Made by a program: the position numbers and the translations under genes
The notes under the pieces: model-generated
Seen by the model: the letters and a program-made list of their open reading frames with translations, nothing else
Database searches by the model: none
Told to the model about the DNA's origin: nothing
In this document: positions 45,735 through 55,983 of the stretch, piece after piece
Layout: every line of letters begins with the position of its first letter
Numbering within the stretch: position 1 is the first letter of the stretch
Assembly (NCBI GenBank): GCA_963799455.1
Contig: CAWCXF010000007.1
Coordinates: 1,116,001-1,180,000, forward strand
From: CAWCXF01 sp963799455
GTDB lineage: Bacteria; Pseudomonadota; Alphaproteobacteria; Rhodobacterales; Rhodobacteraceae
Direction: 5' to 3'
DNA length: 64,000 bases

Positions 45735-47939
45735 TCACGCCGCCTGCGCGGCCGCTTGGCCGCCGCCGTAGCGCCCGTAGAAGGTCTCGCCCGACCGCGC
45801 CATCTCGCGCAGGAGCGCGGGCGGCTCGAAGCGCTCCCCGTGCTCGGCGGCGAGCCGCTCGCAGACCCCGACGGCGAAGGGCGCGCCGATCATGTCGAGC
45901 CAGGAGAACGGGCCCCCCGACCAGGGCGCGAAGCCCCAGCCGAGGATCGCGCCCACGTCGCCCTCGCGGATGTCCGTCAGCACGCCCGCCTCGAAGGCGC
46001 GCACGGCCTCCAGCGCCTGCACCAGCAGAAGCCGGTGCTGCACCTGCGCGACCTCGGGCTGGCGCTCCACCGTCGGGTAGCGCTCGGAGAGGCCCGACCA
46101 CAGCCCCGTGCGCTTGCCCGCCTCGTCGTAGTCGTAGAAGCCCGCCTTGGACTTGCGCCCGAGCCGGCCGGCCTCGGCCATCGGGAACATCACCTCGTCC
46201 ACGGCGGTGTCGGGATAGGCGTCGCCCATCGCGGCGCGCGTGGCGCGGGCGATCTTGACGCCCAGGTCGATCGAGGTCTCGTCCACGAGCTGCAAGGGCC
46301 CCAGCGGCATGCCGACGAGCTTGGCGCCGTTCTCGACCAGCGCCGGCGCCACGCCCTCCGCCACCATCCGGATCCCTTCGTTGATGTAGGGGATGATGCA
46401 GCGGTTGGCGTAGAAGAAGCGCGCGTCCTCGACCACGATCGGCGTCTTGCGGAGCTGGCGCACGAAGTCGAGCGCCTTGGCCACGGCGACCTCGCCGGTG
46501 CGCTCGCCGCGGATGATCTCCACGAGCATCATGCGGTCCACGGGGCTGAAGAAGTGGATGCCGACGAAGCGCTCGGGCCGGTTCGAGGCCCGCGCCAGCT
46601 CGGTGATGGGCAGCGTCGAGGTGTTGGTGGCGAAGACGCAAGGATCGGGGATGACGGCCTCGGCGCGGGCCGTCACGTCGGCCTTGACGGCCGGATCCTC
46701 GAACACCGCCTCCACGATCAGGTCGCAGCCCGCCAGGGCGTCGTAGTCGGTGGTGGCGAGGATCCGGCCCAGCACCTCGGCCTTCCTCTCCTGAGTCACC
46801 TTCTTGCGCTTCATCCCCTTGTCGAGGATGCCCTCGGCATGGGCGCGGCCCTTCTCGGCCGCCTCCTGCGCCTGGTCGATCAGCACCACCTCGATGCCGG
46901 CGTTGGCGGCCACGTAGGCGATGCCCGCCCCCATCATGCCCGCCCCCAGCACGCCGAGCTTCGCGACCTTCTGGTCCGGCACGTCGGGCCGGTTCGCGCC
47001 CTTCTCCAGCGCCTCCTTGTTGAGGAACAGCGAGCGGATCATCGCCGTGGACGACGGGTTCAGCAGCACGCTCGTGAACCACCGCGCCTCGATCCTGAGC
47101 GCGGCGTCGAAGGGCACCAGCGCGCCCTCGTAGGCCGCGGCCAGCAGCGCCTTGGCGGCCGGGTAGACCCCTTGCGTGCGCCCCAGCACCATGGCGGAGG
47201 CGCCGACATAGGTCATGAAGCCCTGCGGGCTGTAGGGCGCGCCGCCGGGCATCTTGTAGCCCTTGGCGTCCCAGGGCTTCACGAGGTCCGCGTCACCCGC
47301 CTCCAGCACCCAGGCGCGCGCGGCCGCCACGGGGTCGTCCACCACCTCGTCCACCAGCCCCGCGGCCTTGGCCTTCCTAGGGTCGCTGAGCTTGCCTTCG
47401 AGCAGGAAGGGCGAGGCGGCCATCGCGCCGAGCTTTCGCACGAGCCGCGTCGTCCCGCCTGCGCCGGGGAAGATGCCCACCAGGATCTCGGGCAGGCCGA
47501 TCTTGGCCTTCGGGTCGTCCTTCACGAAGGTCCGGTGGCAGGCGAGCGGGATCTCGAGCCCGATGCCCACCGCCGTGCCGGGCAGCGCCGCGGCGACGGG
47601 CTTGCCGCCGCGCCGGGTCTTCGGATCGATCCCCGCCAGCTCGATCTTGCGCAGGATGGCGTGGATCCGCATGATCCCGTCGAAGAGCCCGCGCGCCGGG
47701 TCGTCCCCGGCGCCGTCGCGCATCCCCGCGAGAGCGTTCAGATCCATCCCCCCGGCGAAGGAGTCCTTGCCGGAGGTGATGACGATCCCGCGCACCGCCT
47801 CGTCGGCGAGCGCGTCGTCGATCAGCCCGTCGAGCACGTCCCAGGCCTCGATCGTCATGACGTTCATCGAGCGGCCCGGCGCGTCCCAGGTGACGACGGC
47901 GACGCCGTCCTCGCCCTTCAGCATGGTGAAGTCTGTCAT
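45735..47939 (-). CDS. fadJ: Bifunctional enoyl-CoA hydratase / 3-hydroxyacyl-CoA dehydrogenase
   Basis: A 734-residue FadJ/FadB-type multifunctional enzyme of beta-oxidation. The hydratase domain (about 1-190) has SGKDSFAGGMDLNAL, GIGLEIPLACH and GLPEILVGIFPGAGGTTRL with the catalytic glutamate. The dehydrogenase domain starts near residue 330 with the NAD motif LGVLGAGMMGAGIA, followed by EAVFEDPAVK, TSTLPI and VGIHFFSPVDRMMLVEII with the catalytic histidine. It is the last core gene of the fatty-acid-oxidation cluster, 14 bases after a broken NADAR gene. Confidence 0.93.
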   Translation of the reverse strand: MTDFTMLKGEDGVAVVTWDAPGRSMNVMTIEAWDVLDGLIDDALADEAVRGIVITSGKDSFAGGMDLNALAGMRDGAGDDPARGLFDGIMRIHAILRKIELAGIDPKTRRGGKPVAAALPGTAVGIGLEIPLACHRTFVKDDPKAKIGLPEILVGIFPGAGGTTRLVRKLGAMAASPFLLEGKLSDPRKAKAAGLVDEVVDDPVAAARAWVLEAGDADLVKPWDAKGYKMPGGAPYSPQGFMTYVGASAMVLGRTQGVYPAAKALLAAAYEGALVPFDAALRIEARWFTSVLLNPSSTAMIRSLFLNKEALEKGANRPDVPDQKVAKLGVLGAGMMGAGIAYVAANAGIEVVLIDQAQEAAEKGRAHAEGILDKGMKRKKVTQERKAEVLGRILATTDYDALAGCDLIVEAVFEDPAVKADVTARAEAVIPDPCVFATNTSTLPITELARASNRPERFVGIHFFSPVDRMMLVEIIRGERTGEVAVAKALDFVRQLRKTPIVVEDARFFYANRCIIPYINEGIRMVAEGVAPALVENGAKLVGMPLGPLQLVDETSIDLGVKIARATRAAMGDAYPDTAVDEVMFPMAEAGRLGRKSKAGFYDYDEAGKRTGLWSGLSERYPTVERQPEVAQVQHRLLLVQALEAVRAFEAGVLTDIREGDVGAILGWGFAPWSGGPFSWLDMIGAPFAVGVCERLAAEHGERFEPPALLREMARSGETFYGRYGGGQAAAQAA

Positions 47940-47952
47940 GGAGGTCTCCTCG

Positions 47953-48528
47953 TCAGGGGGCACAGGCGGCCGCCTCCTTCGGGTGGGCGCGGGCCAGCTC
48001 GTCGCGGACTTCGGTCGGGGTGTGGCCGAGCGGGTTCTGGCCCGGCCAGTCGCGGGGATCGGTCATGCGGGCGGTGGCCCCGTCGAGGCCGATGCGCCCC
48101 GGATCGCGTCGAGCGGGCTCGCCTCCGCCAGGAGCGTCCGGCCGGTCTGGAACAGCTTTCGCCGCAGCCCCTTGCCCTGCGAGAACTCGGCGCGGTTGAC
48201 GCGCAGGACCACCCCGCGGCCCGCGCTCGTCCCGCAGCGCGTCCGAGAAGCCCGCGATTCGGCGCCCGAGCGCCTTCTGGCGTCCGGGCCCGTCGGGCGA
48301 GAGGATCGCCGCGGCGGAGGCCGCGTCGCCGGACAGGCGAGCCGTCTCGACCGCCCTCGCCCGCTCGGCGCTGGTGAACCGCCGGCCGTCGCGGGCGATG
48401 GAGCAGGGCGCCCGACGGCCGAACGGGCCGCCCCGGTGGAAGGTGAACCGATTGGGTCGGGGCGCGGCCTCGCCTCGCGGCGGGACGCCGTCGCCGGCCG
48501 TCGGCGGGATGGGGCCGCCGGCGCTCAT
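47953..48528 (-). pseudogene. NADAR (YbiA-like) protein with two frame breaks
   Basis: About 190 residues spread over two frames. FTFHRGGPFGRRAPCSI, then RFTSAERARAVETARLSGD, match the N-terminal half of NADAR/YbiA proteins. Removing one G from the run at 48212-48215 gives VVLRVNRAEFSQGKGLRRKL and TGRTLLAEASPLDAI. Removing two bases near 48092-48098 gives IGLDGATARMTDPRDW and GQNPLGHTPTEVRDEL, the conserved end. The usual tryptophan of the IWGIG motif is arginine and SAEQ is SAER, so the gene may be truly decaying. NADAR proteins hydrolyse ADP-ribose-type or riboflavin-intermediate N-glycosidic bonds. Confidence 0.75.
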
Positions 48529-48561
48529 CGCCCCTCCCTCACCGGCGTCGTCCCCTCGGCA

Positions 48562-48993
48562 CTAGTCCTTGGCCCTTGCGATGGCGTGATCGTCGAACCA
48601 CGAGCGCGCGTGCGGCAGCGCGCTCATGATCGAGACCACCCGCCAGCGCCCCTCCTCGAAGCGCAGCGTGGAGGAGGAGGCGTAGGGCTCGATCACGCGC
48701 GTGCCGTCGCGGAACAGGTAGGTGTCGTAGGTGCAGGCCGCGAGGTTCGGCCCGATCTGGTAGAAGGAGGTGGCGACGCGGACGTGGTCGGTGACGCCGG
48801 CGCGATCGAGGCTCTCCACGAACAGATGGAAGTAATGGCGCAGATCCTCCGCCTCGGTGACCACGGCCGTGCCCTCGTAGGAGAACACCGTCAGCGGCAG
48901 GCTGATCCGCTCGCGGAAGGCTTCGAAGTCGCGCATGCGGAAGGCATCGACCACGCCGTCGAGGAAGTGCTGGAAGTTGAGCCGATCAGGCAC
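48562..48993 (-). CDS. NTF2/SnoaL-like protein (copy B)
   Basis: A 143-residue alpha+beta barrel protein: LNFQHFLDGVVDAFRMRDFEAFRERISLPLTVFS, then EDLRHYFHLFVESLDRAGVTDHVRVATS, and a beta-rich end with RFEEGRWRVVSIMS. The layout (helices then a curved sheet) fits the SnoaL/NTF2-like superfamily. It is clearly a paralogue of the gene upstream (shared QFLD-VDA-R-RDFEAF and GVTD-VRV-TS). Position in a beta-oxidation cluster suggests acyl or steroid-like ligands, but function is unknown. Confidence 0.72.
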   Translation of the reverse strand: MPDRLNFQHFLDGVVDAFRMRDFEAFRERISLPLTVFSYEGTAVVTEAEDLRHYFHLFVESLDRAGVTDHVRVATSFYQIGPNLAACTYDTYLFRDGTRVIEPYASSSTLRFEEGRWRVVSIMSALPHARSWFDDHAIARAKD

Positions 48994-49142
48994 GCCGGAT
49001 GACCATCGCCGCTCCTGCGCTCACGCCCCGAGGCAAGCACCTCCGCCCACACCATGTCAACCGGGCGGGATCCTCTCCGAACCGAGCGGGGACGACCCTC
49101 AAGTCGCGCGGCCCCGGACGGCCGGGTTCCCGACCCGGCCCG

Positions 49143-49568
49143 TCACGCCTGCGCGGCATCGTCCGTGCCCGGCAGGCGGAAGCGCCAGCGCTCCTGCGTC
49201 AGCGCGACCATGAAGGTGGTCGCGCGCCACTCCCCATCGTCGTGGCGCAGCAGCACGGCCGAGGCGAAGGGCTCCGCCACCCGCGTCCCGTTGCGCAGCA
49301 GGTGCGTCTCGTAGGTGCCGGCCGCCAGCGTCGGCGCGATGCGGGTGAGCGAGGTCGAGACGCGCACGTAGTCGGTCACGCCGTGTCCGTCCAAGGCGGC
49401 GATGTAGCCGTCGAAGGCGCCGAGCAGGTCGCCGCGATCCTCGATGAGATAGGTGCCCTGGGCGGCGATCACGGTGACCGGGAGCGCGTAGCGCGGCTCG
49501 AACGCCTCGAAGTCGCGCACGCGGACGGCGTCCACGATGGCGTCGAGGAAGCCCTGGAAGTCGAGCAC
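49143..49568 (-). CDS. NTF2/SnoaL-like protein (copy A)
   Basis: A 141-residue paralogue of the next gene: LDFQGFLDAIVDAVRVRDFEAFEPRYALPVTVIA, DLLGAFDGYIAALDGHGVTDYVRVSTSL and LRHDDGEWRATTFMVAL. It starts with GTG one base after the thiolase stop, so translation is probably coupled. No catalytic Asp-His pair typical of SnoaL cyclases is obvious. A role as a ligand-binding or ketosteroid-isomerase-like partner is possible. Confidence 0.72.
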   Translation of the reverse strand: MLDFQGFLDAIVDAVRVRDFEAFEPRYALPVTVIAAQGTYLIEDRGDLLGAFDGYIAALDGHGVTDYVRVSTSLTRIAPTLAAGTYETHLLRNGTRVAEPFASAVLLRHDDGEWRATTFMVALTQERWRFRLPGTDDAAQA

Positions 49569-49569
49569 C

Positions 49570-50781
<1,212 letters not shown>

Positions 50782-50790
50782 GGGGCCTCC

Positions 50791-51426
50791 TCAGGCCCGG
50801 TCCGAGGGCCGGCCGGGCATCAGCTCGTAAGGGTGGCGCCATCCGGGCAGCGCGGCCAGGCGCCCCAGCCAGGCGTCGATGCCGGGGTGCTCGGGCCGCT
50901 CGAAGCCGAAGGGCTCCTCGTAGTAGAGATAGCCGCAGCAGGAGAGATCCGCCACCGTCGGGCGGCCCAGCGCCAGCCAGTCGTTGTCGCGCAGATGCGC
51001 GTCCATGACCTTGAGCGCCGATTGCAGGCGCATCGACAGGAAGCCGTTGACGGCCTCCGATCGCTTCGCCTCGGGCAGGAAGTTGAGGTTGAACCGGAGC
51101 GGCCCCGCGACGCCCGAGACCTTGTGGTTGTCGAACAGGAGCCACCGCAGCACCTCGCGGCGCTCCGAGGCGTCGGCCCAGCCGAGGAGGCCCGTCGTCT
51201 CGGCCACCCAGTCGAGGATCACGCCCGACTGGGTGAGCGTGCCGCCCGGCGTCTCGGCCACGGGCACCTCGCCCAGCGGGTTGAGCGCGCGGAACTCAGG
51301 GCTGCGCGTGGCGCCGCGGAAGAAGTCCACGAACACCGGCTCCCACTCGACGCCCGCCATCTCGAAGGCGAGCGCGGCCTTGTAGGCGTTGCCGGACTCG
51401 CCGAAGCAGTGGAGGCGGACGGTCAT
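50791..51426 (-). CDS. Glutathione S-transferase family protein
   Basis: A 211-residue GST. The thioredoxin-like half begins VRLHCFGESGNAYKAALAFEMAGVEWE and has ALNPLGEVPVAE and the glutathione-binding LTQSGVILDWVAE. The helical half carries RPTVADLSCCGYLYY. The catalytic residue of the N-terminal motif would be the Ser/Asn of ESGNAYK. It is common beside beta-oxidation genes in Rhodobacterales. Its ATG overlaps the stop of the inserted lower-GC gene (ATGA). Confidence 0.88.
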   Translation of the reverse strand: MTVRLHCFGESGNAYKAALAFEMAGVEWEPVFVDFFRGATRSPEFRALNPLGEVPVAETPGGTLTQSGVILDWVAETTGLLGWADASERREVLRWLLFDNHKVSGVAGPLRFNLNFLPEAKRSEAVNGFLSMRLQSALKVMDAHLRDNDWLALGRPTVADLSCCGYLYYEEPFGFERPEHPGIDAWLGRLAALPGWRHPYELMPGRPSDRA

Positions 51427-52172
51427 GGGCGCTTCCAAAGATTTGGAACTGACGCGATGGATGCGCCGTCCGCGGAGAACTCCGCGACGTCGTTCCCGTC
51501 TAGTACGAATACACGGTCAAACCAGTTTTGTCCGCGAATTTGGGAGATAATCCAGTCCTTGCAGTAATCGGGCGCGGTCTTGCCAGCAGACCACTCCTCC
51601 GGACGAATTGTCGCCCAAAGTTCCATATTCATGTAAACCAACAGCCAGCGCTCATCAAAGCGTTTGAACCATTTTACCAGCTTTGCCTCCTTCCTCTCAC
51701 AGCAGTGAGTAACGAACTTGGCCCATTCCATCTCATCGAAGAAGCCAGTCGATCCCCCATCTTGTTCCAACGGTCCCAGACGCAGCCAGCTACGTATCTC
51801 CTCATCCGTCGAGTCGTCATCTAGTTGACCGATAAAGCGGCTCCGAATCCTTAACTTAGGAAACTCTTTCTCCGCGATCTTTCGGATCCTTGCCAACACA
51901 CCGCTGATGGCCTCGGTATGTTCGAGACCCACCAACCGATCGCCGCACCTGATTTCGTAGTCAGGCGGCTCACACCGTTGAGGTATAGCGCGAGCCGAAA
52001 ACGGAAAGCTGATTTTGCCATGTTCGTTGAGCATGGCAACTAGGCGAAAGACGCAGTAAGTCTCGCGATGTTCCTTGGTCCGGTTCGCGGGGCTTGGAAC
52101 GCTGATGTCCCTGGATGCGAGTTCGCGCTCTAAGACCGAACAGTCGGCCAGGTCGACCAACTCCTGCTTCAT
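51423..52172 (-). CDS. Lower-GC gene of unknown function, possible PD-(D/E)XK-type protein
   Basis: A 249-residue protein whose DNA is far less G+C-rich than both neighbours, so it is probably imported. The middle has PPDYEIRCGDRLVGLEHTEAISG, in which D, E and the E-x-T pattern resemble the core of some PD-(D/E)XK-superfamily nucleases; this is weak. A DDDSTDEEIRSWL acidic segment and a WKFR-free C-terminus with DWIISQIRGQNWFDRVFVLDG follow. No signal peptide or membrane segment. It overlaps the GST start by four bases, so it has joined the operon without breaking it. Confidence 0.7.
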   Translation of the reverse strand: MKQELVDLADCSVLERELASRDISVPSPANRTKEHRETYCVFRLVAMLNEHGKISFPFSARAIPQRCEPPDYEIRCGDRLVGLEHTEAISGVLARIRKIAEKEFPKLRIRSRFIGQLDDDSTDEEIRSWLRLGPLEQDGGSTGFFDEMEWAKFVTHCCERKEAKLVKWFKRFDERWLLVYMNMELWATIRPEEWSAGKTAPDYCKDWIISQIRGQNWFDRVFVLDGNDVAEFSADGASIASVPNLWKRP

Positions 52173-52229
52173 GGGTGGCTTCCTGCGCGACGCGGGGGCG
52201 CACGGTGACAGGCCCTCTCCACCATTCCC

Positions 52230-54007
52230 TCAGAACCCCGCCGCCTCCAGCGTCATCACGGGCTCGGCGCCCGACTCGATGCGCGCGAGGTGCGTGCGCG
52301 TCATGGGCAGCTGGCGGGCCATGTAGTAGCGGCCCGTGGCGAGCTTCGCCTCGTGGAACGCGGGATCCTCGCCCGCCTCCAGGGCGGCCGTCGCGGCCTT
52401 GGCCATCCGCGCCCACATGTAGCCGAGGCAGACATGGCCGAAGAGGTGCATGAAGTCGTAGGAGCCGGCGAGCGCGTCGGCCGGGTTCTTGGCCGCGCGG
52501 CTCATGAAGAAGGTCGCGGCCGCCTGGGAGATCCTTCGACGCGGCCTTCAGCGGGTCGAGGAACCCTTCCTTGAGCGCCTCGTCCCCTTCGCTCTCCTTG
52601 ATGAACGCCCGCACCAGGTCGAAGAAGGCCATCATCGCGCGGCCCCCGCCCAGGGCCAGCTTGCGGCCCACCAGGTCGAGCGACTGGATGCCGTTGGTGC
52701 CCTCGTAGATCATGGTGATGCGGCAGTCGCGCACGAACTGCTCCAGGCCCCACTCGCGCGTGAAGCCCGAGCCGCCGAGCGTCTGCTGCGCCAGCACGCA
52801 AGCCTCGAAGCCCTTGTCGGTCAGGAAGCCCTTGAGCACCGGCGTGAGCAGCGAGACCAGCGCCTCGGCCTGGGCGTCGCCCTTGCGGCTGCGCGCGGTC
52901 GATCAGCGTGGCGCCCCAGAAGACGAAGGCGCGCGCGCCCTCGACGAACGACTTCTGGTCCATCAGCCCGCGCCGCACGTCGGGGTGGACGATGATCGGG
53001 TCGGCCGGGCCGCTCGGGTTTTGCGGCCCCGTCACGTCGCGCCCCTGGAGGCGGTCCTTCGCAAAGGCGAGCGCGTTCTGGTAGGCGACGGAGGCCTGCG
53101 CGTAGCCCTGGAGCGCCACGCCGAGGCGCGCCTCGTTCATCATGGTGAACATCGCGCGCATGCCGCGATGCTCCTCGCCGATCAGGTAGCCTGTCGCCCC
53201 GTCGTAGTTCATCACGCAGGTGGCGTTGCCGTGGATGCCCATCTTGGACTCCAAGCCCCCGCAGGAGACCGCGTTGCGGCTGCCCAGCGAGCCGTCCTCG
53301 TTCACCAGGAACTTCGGCACGATGAAGAGCGAGATGCCCTTCACGCCCTCCGGCCCGCCGGGGATCCGCGCCAGCACGAGGTGGACGATGTTGTCCGCGA
53401 GGTCGTGCTCGCCGGCCGAGATCCAGATCTTCTGGCCGGTGACGCGGTGGGTGCCGTCGCCCTGCGGCTCGGCCTTGGTGCGGATGAGGCCGAGGTCGGT
53501 GCCGCATTGCGGCTCGGTCAGGTTCATGGTGCCCGACCAGCGGCCCTCGACGAGCGGCGGCAGGAAGGTCGCCTTCTGCTGGTCGCTGCCATGGGCGTGG
53601 ATCGCGGCGTAGGCGCCGTGGCTCAGGCCCTGATACATGTTGAACGCCATGTTGGCCGAGACGAACATCTCGCCGGTGGCGGAGTTGAGCAGGTAGGGCA
53701 TGCCCTGCCCGCCGAACTCGGGGTCCGCGTCGAGGCCGATCCAGCCGCCCTCGCGCATCCGGTCGTAGGCCGCCTTGAAGCCCCGGGGCGTCCTCACGAC
53801 GCCGTTCTCGAGCGCGCAGCCCTCCTCGTCGCCGACGCGGTTGAGGGGGGCCAGCACCTCGGCGGCGAGCTTGCCGGCCTCGGTCAGAACGGCCTCGGTG
53901 AAGGCGCGGTCGAGATCGTCGTAGCCGGGGATGTCCTGCTCGGAGACGTGCAGCACGTCGTGAAGGACGAACTGCATGTCCCGGACCGGGGCGGCGTAGA
54001 TCGGCAT
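52230..54007 (-). pseudogene. Acyl-CoA dehydrogenase with two frameshifts
   Basis: An acyl-CoA dehydrogenase of about 592 residues of the long FadE-like type with a C-terminal DUF-like extension. MPIYAAPVRDMQFVLHDVL, MNLTEPQCGTDLGLI, GQKIWISAGEHD and GGLESKMGIHGNATCVMNYD are typical, and LGGSGFTREWGLEQFVRDCRITMIYEGTNG carries the catalytic-glutamate region. The frame breaks near 52893 (one base) and again at 52526-52528, where removing one C restores KDLQAAATFFMSRAAKN. Both could be sequencing errors; otherwise the product would be truncated before its active site. Confidence 0.85.
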
Positions 54008-54032
54008 AAAGGCTCCTGGGGGCGCTCGGGGC

Positions 54033-54428
54033 TCAGGCGGCGGGTTGGGCGCGGGTCTGCGCGAGGCGCGCCTCGCCGCGCTCGAGCTGGGCGGCGAGCT
54101 CGCCGATGGCGTCGTCGAGCCGCTCGCGCTCCTCGGTCAGCACGCCCAGGCGCGCGCGCCCGACCTCGCAGGCCGCCCGGAGCTGGGTCAGGTGCCCGGG
54201 GTCGGCGTCGTAGAGGTCGAGGAGCTGGCGGATCTCCTCGAGCGAGAAGCCGAAGCGCTTGCCGCGCAGGATCAGCGTCAGCCGGGCGCGGTCGCGGCGG
54301 GTGAAGAGCCGACGCGTGCCCTCGCGGATCGGGAACAGCAGCTCCTTCTGCTCGTAGAAGCGCAGCGTGCGGGGCGTGACCTCGAACGCGTCGCACATCT
54401 GCCGGATGGTCAGGACGTCCTCGGCCAT
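54033..54428 (-). CDS. MerR-family transcriptional regulator
   Basis: A 131-residue MerR protein. The DNA-binding part is LTIRQMCDAFEVTPRTLRFYEQKELLFP, then LFTRRDRARLTLILRGKRFGFSLEEIRQLLDLY; the C-terminal half is a coiled-coil dimerisation helix. It is the first gene of the minus-strand fatty-acid-oxidation cluster, 25 bases before the acyl-CoA dehydrogenase, and probably controls it in response to an acyl-CoA. No effector-binding cysteines are seen. Confidence 0.9.
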   Translation of the reverse strand: MAEDVLTIRQMCDAFEVTPRTLRFYEQKELLFPIREGTRRLFTRRDRARLTLILRGKRFGFSLEEIRQLLDLYDADPGHLTQLRAACEVGRARLGVLTEERERLDDAIGELAAQLERGEARLAQTRAQPAA

Positions 54429-54581
54429 CGCGCAACTCCTTCTCCTCACGGGTTTCGGTGTGTGTGTGTGTGCGCCGTGCGATGTGTCGCGCACGCGGAC
54501 GCGTTCAAGGCGAGGTTGACGTGCACGTCACTGGGACGTTGCGTCACTTCCGCGCATCCCCGGCGCCGGGACGCGAGCGCC

Positions 54582-55121
54582 TCAGGCGCGCGCGTCGGGC
54601 CTCGAAGGCGCCTCCGAGGCGGCCGCCCCCGCCCCGACCTGCGCCCCGTCCTGCGCCCCGTCCTGCGCCCCGTCCCGGATCCCGCCCCGCGCCACGTCGC
54701 GCAGGCGCCGCAGCTCGGCCATGGTCTGCTCGATCTGGGCGCGCTGCTCGGCGAGCGCGTCGAGCTGCGCGTCGGCCAGCCCGACGAAGGCGCGCATCTG
54801 GGCCTCGGTGCCCGCCGCATCGCGCATCTGGAGCCACTGGCGGATCTCCTCGAGCGAGAAGCCGCAGCGCCGGCCGCGCAGGATCAGCGTCATGCGCGCC
54901 ACCTCGCGCGGCCCGTAGAAGCGCGCGCGCCCCTCCCGCCGCGGCGCCAGCAGCTCGATGTACTCGTAGTAGCGCAGCGTGCGCGGCGTCACGTCGAAGC
55001 GCGCGCACATCGCCTTGAAGCCGATCTCGGGGGCCGCCTCGGGGGTTTGGTCGGGGCTCTGGCCGGGGCTCTGGCCGGGGCTTCGGTCGGTGCTTCGGTC
55101 GGGGCTCGGGCGCTGGGGCAT
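54582..55121 (-). CDS. MerR-family transcriptional regulator with low-complexity ends
   Basis: A 179-residue MerR paralogue of the gene at 54033 (shared VTPRTLR-YE and RFG/RCGFSLEEIRQ segments). The N-terminal 30 residues are a PGQSPGQSPDQTP repeat, and the C-terminus has DGAQDGAQDGAQ. Both come from short DNA repeats. The core CARFDVTPRTLRYYEYIELLAPRREGRARFY is intact. It is divergent from the thioesterase pair. Confidence 0.87.
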   Translation of the reverse strand: MPQRPSPDRSTDRSPGQSPGQSPDQTPEAAPEIGFKAMCARFDVTPRTLRYYEYIELLAPRREGRARFYGPREVARMTLILRGRRCGFSLEEIRQWLQMRDAAGTEAQMRAFVGLADAQLDALAEQRAQIEQTMAELRRLRDVARGGIRDGAQDGAQDGAQVGAGAAASEAPSRPDARA

Positions 55122-55236
55122 GGCATCCTCCCGCCCCGAGCCTAGGGCGCGGCGCGCGCTCGCGCAAACCGCCGGCCCCGGGGGCGCGCAGGGCGCGCCC
55201 TTGCGGGCCCGCGGGCGGCGGCGCATCACTGCGCCC

Positions 55237-55983
55237 ATGCCCGACGACATCCCCGACCCCGCCTCCCGAGACGGCGCGCGCCCCGGCGGCCCCGACGCCC
55301 CGGCCCCCGATGCCCTGGCCTCGGATGCGCAGGTGCGCACGCGCATCGCGCGCCAGTTCATCGAGGCGATCCCCCATGCCCGCGCGCTGGGCATGAGCCT
55401 CGACGCGATCGGCGGCGGGCGGGCGGCGATCTCGATGCCCTGGGACGCGCGGCTGGTGGGCGACCCGCGCTCGGGCGTGATCCACGGCGGCGCGGTCTCG
55501 GCGCTGATGGACACCTGCGGGGGGGCGGCCGTCATGAGCCATCCCGCGGCGCCCGCCGGCACCGCGACGATCGACCTTCGGATCGACTACATGCGCCCCG
55601 CCGTCCCGGGCCAGCGCATCACCGCGCAGGCCACCTGCCACCACCTCACCCGCACGGTCGCCTTCGTGCGCGCCACCGCCACCGACGAGGAGGAGGGGCG
55701 CGGCCCCGTGGCCTCGGCCGCCGGCGCCTTCACCGTCGAGCGCGCCCGCGCGAGGGGCTGCGGCGGGGGCCGCGTCCCCGCGCGCGCGGGCGACTGGGTG
55801 ACGGAGGAGCCGCCGCGGGACGGCGGGGAGGGGGCCTCCCGCGAGGCCGCCGTCGCGGCGCGGGGCGACGCGGAGGGCGCCGGCGGGGCGGACGGCGACG
55901 CGGAGGGCGCCGGCGGGGCGGACGGCGACGGGGGGGGCGCCGGAGAGCGCGGCGCGGGCCGCGGGCGGGGGGAGGGGGCGTGA
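55237..55983 (+). CDS. PaaI-type hotdog thioesterase with a long repeat tail
   Basis: A 248-residue protein. The hotdog domain occupies about residues 45-165: HARALGMSLDAIGGGRAAISMPWD, GVIHGGAVSALMDTCGG (the usual HGG motif), TIDLRIDYMRPAVPGQ. The last 80 residues are Gly/Ala/Asp/Arg-rich with two copies of GDAEGAGGAD, made by a 30-bp DNA repeat at about 55864-55923. Family members hydrolyse acyl- or aryl-CoA. It overlaps the next thioesterase by four bases. Confidence 0.85.
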   Translation: MPDDIPDPASRDGARPGGPDAPAPDALASDAQVRTRIARQFIEAIPHARALGMSLDAIGGGRAAISMPWDARLVGDPRSGVIHGGAVSALMDTCGGAAVMSHPAAPAGTATIDLRIDYMRPAVPGQRITAQATCHHLTRTVAFVRATATDEEEGRGPVASAAGAFTVERARARGCGGGRVPARAGDWVTEEPPRDGGEGASREAAVAARGDAEGAGGADGDAEGAGGADGDGGGAGERGAGRGRGEGA

